Source: Gammaproteobacteria bacterium (GTDB taxonomy: Bacteria; Pseudomonadota; Gammaproteobacteria; Enterobacterales; Alteromonadaceae). Taken from it: 64,000 nt of DNA. The translations under genes and the position numbers were made by a program. The stretch covers positions 1 through 64,000 of the forward strand of contig JAHKAA010000047.1 of NCBI GenBank assembly GCA_018825965.1, read 5' to 3'. Below, piece after piece: positions 44,593-53,386 of the stretch (position 1 is the stretch's first letter; every line of letters starts with the position of its first letter). The notes under the pieces are model-generated. The model did not search any database. It saw only the letters and a program-made list of their open reading frames with translations, and was not told where the DNA came from.

Positions 44593-47447
44593 AACAACTG
44601 ATCCTGCTGCTGGCATTGTGGTGCTGCACAACTCAAGCCTTGCCCGGTGATTATCTGGCACAACAGCCCACCAAAGCCGACTTTGCTTTGGTTGGCAAAA
44701 GTTCTGTGGCGACCATTCAGTTGGATGATAAAGACCATAAAGGCCTAAAGCGCGCAGTACAAAGCCTGCAACAGGATATTCAAAAAGTCAGCGGAAAAAG
44801 CTTAAGCATCAGCCCCAAAGCGGAAAACAAACAGCTGCTGATTATTGGCAGCCTGGGTAACAATGCGCTGCTGGATCAACTGGTTGCGACAGGCAAGCTG
44901 GATGTAAAAGCCATTCAGGGTCGCTGGGAAGCCTATTTAATTCAGGTGATTGAACAACCTCTGCCGGGCGTAGAACAAGCTTTGGTGATTGTCGGCAGCG
45001 ACAAACGTGGCGCTATTTTTGGCGTTTATGATCTGGCCGAAACCATAGGAGTATCGCCCTGGAATTGGTGGGCCGATGTGCCGGTGAAACAACAGCCAGA
45101 GCTGTATATCAAAGCAGGCACCCGCCTGACGGATGCTCCCAAAGTGAAATACCGTGGCATCTTTTTAAATGACGAACATCCGGCCTTAACCAATTGGACC
45201 AGCGAAAAATTTGGCGGCTACAACAGCCAGTTTTATCAGCATGTGTTTGAGCTGTTGCTGCGGCTAAAGTCGAATTTCCTCTGGCCTGCCATGTGGAACA
45301 ATGCCTTTGCTGATGACGATCCGCAAAACGCTATTCTGGCCGATGAAATGGGCATAGTGATGAGCAACAGCCACCACGAACCTATGATGCGCGCTGACAA
45401 AGAATGGAACAGATACGGCAAAGGGCCATGGGAATACTCCAGCAACCGCGACACTATCTATAAGTTCTGGCAAGAAGGCGCCAAGCGGCATCAACATCTG
45501 GAAAGCATCTTTACCCTTGGCATGCGCGGCCAGGAAGATGAGCCGATGAGCGAAGGAGAAAACATCGGCCTGCTGGAACAAATTGTGTCGGATCAGCGCC
45601 AGATACTAAAACAGACCTTCAAAGACAAGCCAATCACAGAGGTGCCACAAGTCTGGGCTTTGTACAAAGAAGTACAAGGCTTTTATGAGCGTGGTATGAG
45701 AGTGCCGGACGATGTCACTTTGCTTTGGGCTGATGATAACTACGGTAATATCCGCCGCTTGCCAACCGCAGAAGAACGTGGCCGTGCCGGTGGCGCTGGT
45801 GTCTATTATCACTTTGATTATGTCGGCAGCCCGCGCTCTTATCGCTGGATCAATACTGTGCCTATGGCAAAAATCTGGGAGCAGATGAATTTAGCCTGGC
45901 AATTTCAGGCTGATCGTATCTGGATAGTCAATGTTGGGGATTTAAAGCCGATGGAGTTTCCCATCGACTTTTTCCTGCGTATGGCCTGGAACCCACCGGC
46001 TTTTAAAGCCGATAACTTAGAGCAATTTGCCCTAAGTTGGGCCACGCAACAATTCAGTGCACAAGATGCAGCGACTATAGCTGAGCTCATTCGGGGCTAC
46101 ACCAGACATAACGGCCGCCGTAAACCTGAAGCTGTAGAACCTGATACCTACAGTATTTTTTATTATCAGGAAGCAGAACGGGTCAGCGCTGAGCTGGCTG
46201 CTTTAGTGAAAAAATCCGACCAGTTGTACCGTCAGTTACCGACAGAACAAAGGGATGCGTATATCCAGTTGGTATCGCATCCACTAAAAGCCAGTCAGGC
46301 TGTGTATGAATTAAACCGTGCTGTAGCTATGAATAAGTTACACGGCGAACAAGGCCGGGTGACTACCACTTATTGGGCAGAGCAGGTACGGTTTTGGTTT
46401 AAACAGGATGCAAAGCTGACGGCGCTTTACCACAGCTTGGGCAATGGTCGCTGGAATCATATGATGTCGCAGCCTCATATTGGTTTTACCTACTGGCGTA
46501 ACCCACCGGCGAACTTGATGCCAGTCGTTTCAGTCGCTGAACCTATGCCAGTGGCAGATATGGGTGTGGCAGTGGAAGGTTCGGCTTTTTCATGGCCTAT
46601 CAGCGAATACAAAGGTCAGCCGTTAGAGCTGGACACTTTTTACCCCCATGGTCAAACAGAGCGCAACATTGAAGTCTTTAACAAAGGCAGCCTGCCCTTT
46701 GAATTTAGCGCCAAAGCATCAGCCGATTGGCTCCAGTTGAGCCAGACCAAAGGCCAGATTGAAGTAACACAGACTATTCAGGTCAAGATCGACTGGAGCC
46801 AAGTCAAAACTGGTTTGAATGTTGGTGAAGTGTATGTGCAGGGCACAGGCTGGGGCGGCGCAAAAATTAAAGTGTCGGCCTTGAAACCTAAAACAAAGCC
46901 CACTTCAGGTTTTGTTGAAGCGGACGGTTATATAGCGCTGGACGCCGCCAGTGCAAAAGTACAGGGCAATACCACACGAAGCTGGTGGCAACTGATCCCT
47001 GGCCATGGCCGTGGTGTTGCCTCTATGGCCGCTATGACGGAGCTGGATTATCAAACCAAAGATATTCACAAAGCTCCTTATCTGGAATATCCGCTGTATT
47101 TCCATTCCACTGGCGAATTCACTTTACATAGCGTAATAGCCCCTACTTTGGATCTGGTGCCTGGCCGTGGTTTGCGTTTTGCTGTGTCGCTAAATAATGC
47201 TGAACCTGAACTTGTAGACAGCCTGGCAAATAAAAGCCCTGCTGTGTGGGATAACGCAGTGTTGGATGGAGTGCGGGTGATCAAAACTGCTATCAAAGTG
47301 AATAAGCCTGGCGAACACAAACTACGAATTTATCTGGTAGACCCGGCCTTAGTGCTGCAAAAACTCATCATTGATACAGGCGGCCTGAAACCTAGCTACT
47401 TAGGGCCAGAGCAAAGCCAGCGTGTTACAACGACTATAGGAAAATAG
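44589..47447 (+). CDS. Glycoside hydrolase family 115 xylan alpha-glucuronidase
   Basis: 952 residues, typical for GH115. Signal peptide ends TTQA, so it is exported. Family blocks are clear: GSDKRGAIFGVYDLAE and GVSPWNWWADVPV near residues 140-165, KYRGIFLNDEHPALTNW near 190, NFLWPAMWNNAF, SNSHHEPMMR, TLGMRGQEDEPM and LLWADDNYGNIRRLP. GH115 enzymes remove 4-O-methylglucuronic acid from internal and terminal xylose units, which GH67 enzymes do not. The C-terminal 250 residues add a beta-sandwich domain. Overlaps GH43 by four bases and precedes transaldolase by eight. Released glucuronate would feed ManD. Confidence 0.95.
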   Translation: MKQLILLLALWCCTTQALPGDYLAQQPTKADFALVGKSSVATIQLDDKDHKGLKRAVQSLQQDIQKVSGKSLSISPKAENKQLLIIGSLGNNALLDQLVATGKLDVKAIQGRWEAYLIQVIEQPLPGVEQALVIVGSDKRGAIFGVYDLAETIGVSPWNWWADVPVKQQPELYIKAGTRLTDAPKVKYRGIFLNDEHPALTNWTSEKFGGYNSQFYQHVFELLLRLKSNFLWPAMWNNAFADDDPQNAILADEMGIVMSNSHHEPMMRADKEWNRYGKGPWEYSSNRDTIYKFWQEGAKRHQHLESIFTLGMRGQEDEPMSEGENIGLLEQIVSDQRQILKQTFKDKPITEVPQVWALYKEVQGFYERGMRVPDDVTLLWADDNYGNIRRLPTAEERGRAGGAGVYYHFDYVGSPRSYRWINTVPMAKIWEQMNLAWQFQADRIWIVNVGDLKPMEFPIDFFLRMAWNPPAFKADNLEQFALSWATQQFSAQDAATIAELIRGYTRHNGRRKPEAVEPDTYSIFYYQEAERVSAELAALVKKSDQLYRQLPTEQRDAYIQLVSHPLKASQAVYELNRAVAMNKLHGEQGRVTTTYWAEQVRFWFKQDAKLTALYHSLGNGRWNHMMSQPHIGFTYWRNPPANLMPVVSVAEPMPVADMGVAVEGSAFSWPISEYKGQPLELDTFYPHGQTERNIEVFNKGSLPFEFSAKASADWLQLSQTKGQIEVTQTIQVKIDWSQVKTGLNVGEVYVQGTGWGGAKIKVSALKPKTKPTSGFVEADGYIALDAASAKVQGNTTRSWWQLIPGHGRGVASMAAMTELDYQTKDIHKAPYLEYPLYFHSTGEFTLHSVIAPTLDLVPGRGLRFAVSLNNAEPELVDSLANKSPAVWDNAVLDGVRVIKTAIKVNKPGEHKLRIYLVDPALVLQKLIIDTGGLKPSYLGPEQSQRVTTTIGK

Positions 47448-47455
47448 GGAAGAGT

Positions 47456-48412
47456 ATGAATCAGCTCGAACAACTCAGCAAAATGACGGTGGTGGTTGCA
47501 GACAGCGGTGATATTGCCGCTATACAGCAGTTGCAACCGACCGAAGCCACCACTAACCCATCGCTGATTTTGCAGGCCAGCCAGCAGGCTGAGTATCAGC
47601 ATTTATTGCATAGCGCACTCAAGAGCAGTGCACTCAAAGGCAATGAAAACGATATTGCCGCGGCTTGTGAACAAGTGACAGTAAATTTTGGTTGTGAAAT
47701 TTTGCGTCATATACCGGGTCGGGTATCTACTGAAATTGACGCCCGTTTGTCTTTTGATACCGAAGCCAGTGTCAGCAAAGCTTTAAGTATTATTGGTCGT
47801 TACAAAGCAGCGGGAGTCGATTCATCCAGAGTGTTGATTAAACTGGCAGCCACCTGGCAGGGGATTCAGGCCGCAGCCCGGCTGGAAAAACTAGGTATTC
47901 ACTGCAACCTGACCTTGATTTTTAGCCTGGCTCAGGCCAAAGCCTGTGCCGATGCAGGTGTGACTTTAATTTCCCCTTTTGTTGGCCGTATTCTGGATTG
48001 GTACAAACAAAATCAGCCAGAGCAGGATTTTTCCGGCGACAAAGACCCTGGCGTGATGTCAGTCAAAACTATTTATAACCACTACAAAAGCCATGGCATC
48101 CCCACTGTGGTGATGGGGGCAAGCTTTCGTAATGTCGATCAAATCCGCCAACTGGCGGGTTGTGATCTGCTGACCATAGCCCCTAACTTGTTACTGCAAT
48201 TAAAAGATTCAACTGACCCTTTGCCTGCAGCGCTGCAACCTCATACAACTCAAAGCCCTGATGCACCAAAAGCTTTAAGTCAGGCAGAATTTTTATGGCA
48301 ACTGAATGAAGACGCCATGGCTACTGAAAAGCTGGCCGAAGGTATTCGCAAATTTGCAGTGGATCAGCACAAGCTGGAACAACTGTTACAGAACCTGATC
48401 CAACAGCCTTAG
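47456..48412 (+). CDS. tal: Transaldolase
   Basis: 318 residues, class I transaldolase of the TalB type. The Schiff-base Lys is in VLIKLAATWQGIQAA at residue 129; the Asp in VVADSGD, TTNPSL and STEIDARLSFD are also conserved. It shuttles dihydroxyacetone units between sedoheptulose-7-phosphate and glyceraldehyde-3-phosphate. Its place in the xylan operon, with transketolase nine bases downstream, shows dedicated flux of xylulose-5-phosphate into the non-oxidative pentose phosphate pathway. Confidence 0.96.
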   Translation: MNQLEQLSKMTVVVADSGDIAAIQQLQPTEATTNPSLILQASQQAEYQHLLHSALKSSALKGNENDIAAACEQVTVNFGCEILRHIPGRVSTEIDARLSFDTEASVSKALSIIGRYKAAGVDSSRVLIKLAATWQGIQAAARLEKLGIHCNLTLIFSLAQAKACADAGVTLISPFVGRILDWYKQNQPEQDFSGDKDPGVMSVKTIYNHYKSHGIPTVVMGASFRNVDQIRQLAGCDLLTIAPNLLLQLKDSTDPLPAALQPHTTQSPDAPKALSQAEFLWQLNEDAMATEKLAEGIRKFAVDQHKLEQLLQNLIQQP

Positions 48413-48421
48413 GACATTGTC

Positions 48422-50422
48422 ATGCAAACCACTCAGCACACTGATCATAAAACCCGCGCTAACGCCATCCGCACTTTAGCTATGGATGCAGTACAAAAAG
48501 CCAACTCAGGTCACCCCGGCGCACCTATGGGTATGGCCGATATAGCCGAAGTCCTCTGGCAGCAGTTCTTAAAACATAACCCGGCTAATCCGTCGTTCAG
48601 CAACAGAGACCGTTTTGTACTGAGTAACGGCCATGCTTCTATGTTGTTGTATTCCTTGCTGCATTTAACGGGTTACGAATTGTCTATTGAGGATTTAAAG
48701 TCCTTCCGTCAGCTGCATTCCAAAACCCCTGGTCACCCTGAATTGGGTTACACCCCAGGCGTCGAAACTACCACTGGTCCTTTGGGCGCTGGTATTGCCA
48801 ATGCGGTAGGTATGGCCATAGCCGAAAAAACTCTGGCAGCGCAATTTAACCGCCCTGATTACGCTGTGGTGGATCATTTTACTTACTGCTTCCTCGGTGA
48901 CGGCTGCCTGATGGAAGGTTTATCCCACGAAGCCTGTTCGCTGGCTGGTACCTTGGGCCTTGGCAAACTGATCGCTTTTTGGGATGACAATGGTATTTCT
49001 ATTGATGGTCATGTCGAAGGCTGGTTTACCGACGACACCCCAGCCCGTTTTCACTCCTATGGCTGGCAGGTCATTCAGGTGGATGGCCATAACCCGGCTC
49101 AAATTGCAGATGCGATCAGACAAGCTCAGGCAGAAACAGACAGACCTACGCTGCTTTGTTGTAAAACTATTATCGGCTTTGGTAGCCCGAATAAATCCGG
49201 CTCTCACGACTGTCACGGCTCACCACTGGGTGACAATGAAATCGCCAAAGCCCGCGAATTTCTGAATTGGCCTTATGCACCTTTTGAAATTCCTGCCGGG
49301 ATTTATGCCGACTGGGACTGTAAAAACAAAGGTGTTGCGCTTGAGCAGCAATGGACAGAATTATTTGCCGCTTATACAAAGGAATATCCGGAGCTGGCCG
49401 CTGAATACCAACGCCGGGTTATAAAGCGCGAATTACCAGTAAACTTTGAGGCTGCCACTCAAAGCTTTATCGACAATTGCCAAAACCAGCAACAGGATAT
49501 CGCCAGCCGTAAAGCATCACAGCTCTGTATCGCGCACTTTGCCGGACTGTTACCAGAGATTTTAGGTGGCTCAGCCGATTTGGCAGGTTCGAACCTGACC
49601 TTATGGTCGGGCAGTAAAGGCCTGAGCAAAGAGGATAGCTCCGGCAACTATATTTATTACGGTGTACGTGAATTTGGCATGGTCGCTATGATGAACGGCA
49701 TTAGTGCCCATGGTGGCTTCCGCTGTTATGGCGCTACGTTCCTGATGTTTATGGAATACGCCCGCAATGCAGTGCGGATGTCGGCTTTAATGAAGCTGCC
49801 AAATATTTATGTCTTTACCCATGATTCCATAGGTCAGGGGGAGGATGGCCCAACGCACCAGCCAATAGAACAGCTGACGAACTTACGGACCACACCAAAT
49901 CTGGTGACCTGGCGTCCGGCAGATTTAACTGAAACCGCTGTGGCCTGGAAAACGGCCTTAACAACCACAACTTCGCCTTCAGCTTTGGTGTTTAGCCGGC
50001 AAAATCTGCGTCAATTCCAGCGCAACTCTGAGCAAATCCGCTTAATCAGCAAAGGCGGTTATATTTTAAAAGATTGCGGCGGCGCGCCGGATATAGTGCT
50101 GATAGCCACTGGCTCTGAGCTGCAACTGGCCTGTGATACAGCGGAAAAACTGAAAGCAGCAGGTAAACAAGTGAATGTGGTATCTATGCCAAGCACAACC
50201 TTGTTTGACCAACAATCCGCTTCGTATCAGGACTCTGTGTTACCAGAGCACGCCAAAATTGTTGCGATAGAAGCAGCTCACCCGGATTTCTGGTACAAAT
50301 ACGTCGGTAAAAAAGGCCTGATTATTGGTATCAGCAGTTTTGGTGAATCAGCACCTGGCCCTGCTTTGCTGGACTATTTTGGTTTTAATGCAGAGGTAAT
50401 AGCTCAGAAGATCCTGGCATAA
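48422..50422 (+). CDS. tkt: Transketolase
   Basis: 666 residues, normal length. The thiamine-diphosphate motif spans GDGCLMEGLSHEACSLAG to FWDDNGISIDG near residues 155-190. Other landmarks are SGHPGAPMGMAD near 30, LSNGHASMLLYSLLHL, and in the pyrimidine domain YGVREFGMVAMMNGI and THDSIGQGEDGPTHQPIEQL. It moves two-carbon units from xylulose-5-phosphate. Last gene of the GH43-GH115-tal-tkt operon; a housekeeping transketolase may exist elsewhere. Confidence 0.96.
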   Translation: MQTTQHTDHKTRANAIRTLAMDAVQKANSGHPGAPMGMADIAEVLWQQFLKHNPANPSFSNRDRFVLSNGHASMLLYSLLHLTGYELSIEDLKSFRQLHSKTPGHPELGYTPGVETTTGPLGAGIANAVGMAIAEKTLAAQFNRPDYAVVDHFTYCFLGDGCLMEGLSHEACSLAGTLGLGKLIAFWDDNGISIDGHVEGWFTDDTPARFHSYGWQVIQVDGHNPAQIADAIRQAQAETDRPTLLCCKTIIGFGSPNKSGSHDCHGSPLGDNEIAKAREFLNWPYAPFEIPAGIYADWDCKNKGVALEQQWTELFAAYTKEYPELAAEYQRRVIKRELPVNFEAATQSFIDNCQNQQQDIASRKASQLCIAHFAGLLPEILGGSADLAGSNLTLWSGSKGLSKEDSSGNYIYYGVREFGMVAMMNGISAHGGFRCYGATFLMFMEYARNAVRMSALMKLPNIYVFTHDSIGQGEDGPTHQPIEQLTNLRTTPNLVTWRPADLTETAVAWKTALTTTTSPSALVFSRQNLRQFQRNSEQIRLISKGGYILKDCGGAPDIVLIATGSELQLACDTAEKLKAAGKQVNVVSMPSTTLFDQQSASYQDSVLPEHAKIVAIEAAHPDFWYKYVGKKGLIIGISSFGESAPGPALLDYFGFNAEVIAQKILA

Positions 50423-50431
50423 CATTGATAA

Positions 50432-50450
50432 GGCGGGCCTGATGCCCGCC
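50432..50450 (+). terminator. Hairpin between convergent transketolase and dehalogenase-like genes
   Basis: GGCGGGC (50432-50438) pairs with GCCCGCC (50444-50450) around CTGAT. No T-tract follows on either strand, so it may be a weak terminator or an mRNA end stabiliser. Confidence 0.5.
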
Positions 50451-50469
50451 GTCGCTATGGTTCTCAGCC

Positions 50470-51405
50470 TTAAGGCTTGATGCTACGATCCAAAAACTCC
50501 AGCATAGCTGCTGCTATTTCATTGCCGTGCGTTTCAATAGCAAAGTGACCCGTATTCAGAAACCGCACTTCAGCTTTTGGATTGTCAGGCTGGAAAGCTT
50601 TGGCTCCGGCAGGTAAAAAGAACGGATCTTTTTCACCCCAAATCGCTAATAAAGGCGGCTGCTTGCTGCGAAAGAACTGATGCAACTCTTTGTATTGTTT
50701 CACATTGCTGCCGTAGTCCAGCAATAAATCCATCTGCACATCAACACCAATACGCTCAATAGCTGCATGAGCTAACTGGTAAGGTTCTGGCGCTATCACT
50801 GAGCTATCTTCTACCCCTTCAGTGTATTGCCACTTCAGCATCTCTGGCGTATTAAACTGACGTAAAGCTTCGCGGTTTTCCGCCGTTGGGTTAGCCCAGG
50901 CTTTTCGCATATCAGCCCAGCCTTCACTCAATCCTTCTTCATAGCCATTACCATTCTGGGTCACAATGGCCGTGATCTTTTCCGGATTTTTCACCGCCAG
51001 ACGCCAACCCACCGGAGCACCATAATCAAACACATACATAGCGTAGTGTTCGAGGTTTTTAGCCACTGTGAACGCATCAATCACAGCGGCCAGATTGTCG
51101 AAGTTGTAATTAAATTTAACGCCGGGCTTAACTGTGGTTTGACCAAAACCTGGCAAGTCGGGCGCTACCACATGGTATTTTTCTGCCAGTTTTGGCATCA
51201 AATCTCTGAACATATAAGAGGAAGCACCAAAGCCATGCAACAACAGCACTGCAGGAGCTTGTGGTGAACCTGCCTCGCGGTAAAACACATTCACGCCCTG
51301 CACATCCAGGCTCTGATAACGCACCAGCGTTTTATCTTCTGTAGCTGTGGCAGAAAGAGAGGCAGCTAAGGCTGTAGCTGCGAGCAGTATTTGTTTCGTA
51401 TTCAT
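50470..51405 (-). CDS. Exported alpha/beta-hydrolase with Asp nucleophile (haloalkane-dehalogenase/epoxide-hydrolase-like)
   Basis: 311 residues with a signal peptide (LAASLSATATE). The fold starts with LLLHGFGASSYMF (oxyanion HGFG). The nucleophile elbow reads VFDYGAPVGW, with Asp127 where lipases have Ser; this is the hallmark of haloalkane dehalogenases and epoxide hydrolases. The acid Asp is in WGEKDPFFLPAG and the base His in LNTGHFAIETH. The export signal is uncommon for dehalogenases, which are usually cytoplasmic. It is transcribed away from the CGNR regulator gene 126 bases upstream, a pairing that suggests control by it. Substrate unknown. Confidence 0.82.
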   Translation of the reverse strand: MNTKQILLAATALAASLSATATEDKTLVRYQSLDVQGVNVFYREAGSPQAPAVLLLHGFGASSYMFRDLMPKLAEKYHVVAPDLPGFGQTTVKPGVKFNYNFDNLAAVIDAFTVAKNLEHYAMYVFDYGAPVGWRLAVKNPEKITAIVTQNGNGYEEGLSEGWADMRKAWANPTAENREALRQFNTPEMLKWQYTEGVEDSSVIAPEPYQLAHAAIERIGVDVQMDLLLDYGSNVKQYKELHQFFRSKQPPLLAIWGEKDPFFLPAGAKAFQPDNPKAEVRFLNTGHFAIETHGNEIAAAMLEFLDRSIKP

Positions 51406-51531
51406 GGTTACTCCGTGAAGTTAAGGTTGGCAATATCACTTAGTAACCCATATAATCAAAATTAAGTGGTTACTTGAGGCAAGTCTGGCTGAACAAAAGT
51501 AACCTGTCAAATTAATTTTTAAAGGTTACTT

Positions 51532-52128
51532 ATGGCAATTTCAGCAATTCTGCACGAAGAAGCTCAGAGCGGTGCTCCAATGCTGGGCGACCATTTAGCA
51601 ATGGACTTACTGAATACTGAAGCACGAGACGATGGCAAAGCTGTTGAATTCTGGAACACTGATGCTGATGTACTGCAATGGCTGGCCCGCTACGATATAA
51701 ATCCAACAACAGAGGGAAAAACTCTTACTCCAGGTGAACTACTCACTCAGGCCAAAGCATTACGAGTGCTGGCGCGGCAGTTAATCTCTGAGTTTAGAGA
51801 GGAAAAATCACCGGATATCAGTAAGTTAAATCAGTATTTACACTCTTTTCTTACCGTTCCCACCCTGGAAAGGGATCATAAGGGCCAACTGGTACTAAAC
51901 CGTGTTTCACGCAGTGAAATCATTGGATCTTTATTGGGCCCTGTCGCAGAGGCTGTTGCCCAACTACTGGTTGAAGGCAACTTCGATTTGGTTAAGCAAT
52001 GCGAACACCCCGACTGCATTCTGTGGTTTTACGATAGAACCAAAGCCCACAAACGCCGTTGGTGCAGTATGGCTTTATGTGGCAACAGGCATAAAGCGGC
52101 ACAGTTCAGGAAAAGGAGTAGTAGTTAG
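51532..52128 (+). CDS. CGNR zinc-finger regulator with ABATE domain
   Basis: 198 residues. The N-terminal 135 residues look like an ABATE ligand-sensing domain (GDHLAMDLLNTEA at the start). The C-terminal zinc finger reads CEHPDC...RRWCSMALCGNRHKAAQFRKR, with four Cys for zinc and the diagnostic CGNR box that binds DNA. Members regulate adjacent operons in response to small molecules. Divergent from the exported hydrolase gene, its most likely target; their shared control region is 51406-51531, where AGTAACC/GGTTACT motifs occur several times and could be operators. Confidence 0.85.
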   Translation: MAISAILHEEAQSGAPMLGDHLAMDLLNTEARDDGKAVEFWNTDADVLQWLARYDINPTTEGKTLTPGELLTQAKALRVLARQLISEFREEKSPDISKLNQYLHSFLTVPTLERDHKGQLVLNRVSRSEIIGSLLGPVAEAVAQLLVEGNFDLVKQCEHPDCILWFYDRTKAHKRRWCSMALCGNRHKAAQFRKRSSS

Positions 52129-52158
52129 TCCGACAACAGAAAGTAAGTTAATCAAAGG

Positions 52159-52180
52159 CCTCTGATTTAAGAGGTTTTGT
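52159..52180 (+). terminator. Terminator of the CGNR regulator gene
   Basis: CCTCT (52159-52163) pairs with AGAGG (52170-52174), followed by TTTTGTTTTGATT. Short stem but good T-tract, 30 bases after the stop. Confidence 0.55.
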
Positions 52181-52221
52181 TTTGATTCTCATAGCGAACA
52201 AGCAGAATCTTTCTGCTCAAA

Positions 52222-52452
52222 TCAAAGACTCATTAACCACATGTCACAGTCATCGTAATCAGTGCTTAATCTCGAGCAATAGAGAGATTCCAAAGATAAC
52301 CCAGCTAATATCTGCTCGATTTCTGTCAACCGTATAGAAGTAGCTGAATTATCTGATTCGACAAGCCGGGTCATTAAAGCAATACGCTCGGCCTCCAGGT
52401 AACTAATTAACAAAACAACTTGATCTGAACGGCTATGTAATACGGATTTCAT
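52222..52452 (-). CDS. Small hypothetical helical protein
   Basis: 76 residues from ATG 52452, chosen because AGGAG stands nine bases upstream; a TTG at 52461 lies within that site. The sequence is mostly helical (residues 5-45, with alternating Leu/Ile and charged residues: VVLLISYLEAERIALMTRL) and ends in an acidic segment with two Cys. No family recognised. It follows the 263-residue unknown gene by 78 bases on the same strand and may belong with it. Confidence 0.55.
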   Translation of the reverse strand: MKSVLHSRSDQVVLLISYLEAERIALMTRLVESDNSATSIRLTEIEQILAGLSLESLYCSRLSTDYDDCDMWLMSL

Positions 52453-52530
52453 AAACCCCAACTCCTACGCAAAATTTTCTCGCAAACTATGTCACGAGGT
52501 CCATTGTGCTGTCAGGGGTAGGAAATGGAT

Positions 52531-53322
52531 CTATACCTTTTCAAAAGGGTATATATGGGTGATCTCCGATGGGTCAAACAAGTGCCCTCTCAACTGTTTA
52601 CCAGTTCTGAGTTTGGATTCGTATTCGATTAACTGCATTCCCAATACAACTTCAGCGATATCTAAAGCTTCACGCAACCAAGATGGATCATAAATCGCGT
52701 GTTTCCAGTGCAAAATTTGCCCTTGATCGTTTATCCACCCTTTAGACGCACAACTTCGCACGTAGCCAAACACAAGATGTAAAACAGGTCTGGACACTCT
52801 CAATACTTTTTTTAAGTTAACGATCCGATCTTCTGAGTTCTGAAGCTTCGAACGAGGCGATTCATAAGCAGTCGATATATGGCTCAGCACATTTTCGAAG
52901 GTGAGATTAGCGTTTTCTGCCAGAGCTTTATCATATGCAGCAAATACGTGGTAAGCATGAAATCTGTCGATAAGTTTCTTTACTCCGCCGCCAAGTTTAT
53001 TGGGGCCTCCAGTGATAGCACGATCTATATCTCTCCAGATCATCAATTTATCAAGTTGAAAACTGGCCATTAACCTATTCTTTCTGAATTCGTCTTTATG
53101 TTTTTTATAGTCATCGATGACCAAAGCACTCAACAAAGCATCGCGAAACCTAATCCTCCTTTGGTCATCTTTTGAACATGGGTATGCTAATAAAGCAAGA
53201 TAATCAGCTGCACCAGAGGTATCATTTGAAACATAACCAGTCCAGGAAAAACATCTATCTGACAATGAGTTGGACGCATATAAACGAACCAAAGATCTAC
53301 CGACCTGAATAATTTCATCCAT
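52531..53322 (-). CDS. Hypothetical protein, 263 residues, unknown family
   Basis: No signal peptide or membrane segment. Rich in Arg, Lys, Asp and aromatic residues, largely helical by pattern. Segments of note: GYVSNDTSGAADYLALLAYP near residue 30, a basic DDYKKHKDEFRKNRL near 72, TGGPNKLGGGVKKLIDRFHAYHVF near 104, and NLKKVLRVSRPVLHLVFGYV near 168. I know no matching family. It lies 64 bases after the AlbA_2-type gene on the same strand, so the two could form an operon of an accessory island. A lower G+C impression than the xylan genes fits recent acquisition; not measured. Confidence 0.6.
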   Translation of the reverse strand: MDEIIQVGRSLVRLYASNSLSDRCFSWTGYVSNDTSGAADYLALLAYPCSKDDQRRIRFRDALLSALVIDDYKKHKDEFRKNRLMASFQLDKLMIWRDIDRAITGGPNKLGGGVKKLIDRFHAYHVFAAYDKALAENANLTFENVLSHISTAYESPRSKLQNSEDRIVNLKKVLRVSRPVLHLVFGYVRSCASKGWINDQGQILHWKHAIYDPSWLREALDIAEVVLGMQLIEYESKLRTGKQLRGHLFDPSEITHIYPFEKV

Positions 53323-53386
53323 TGTGCATTTGTCCTCTTCAACATGCAGTCTGTACTAATTTACAGATACTTCAGTCGAGTTCGAT

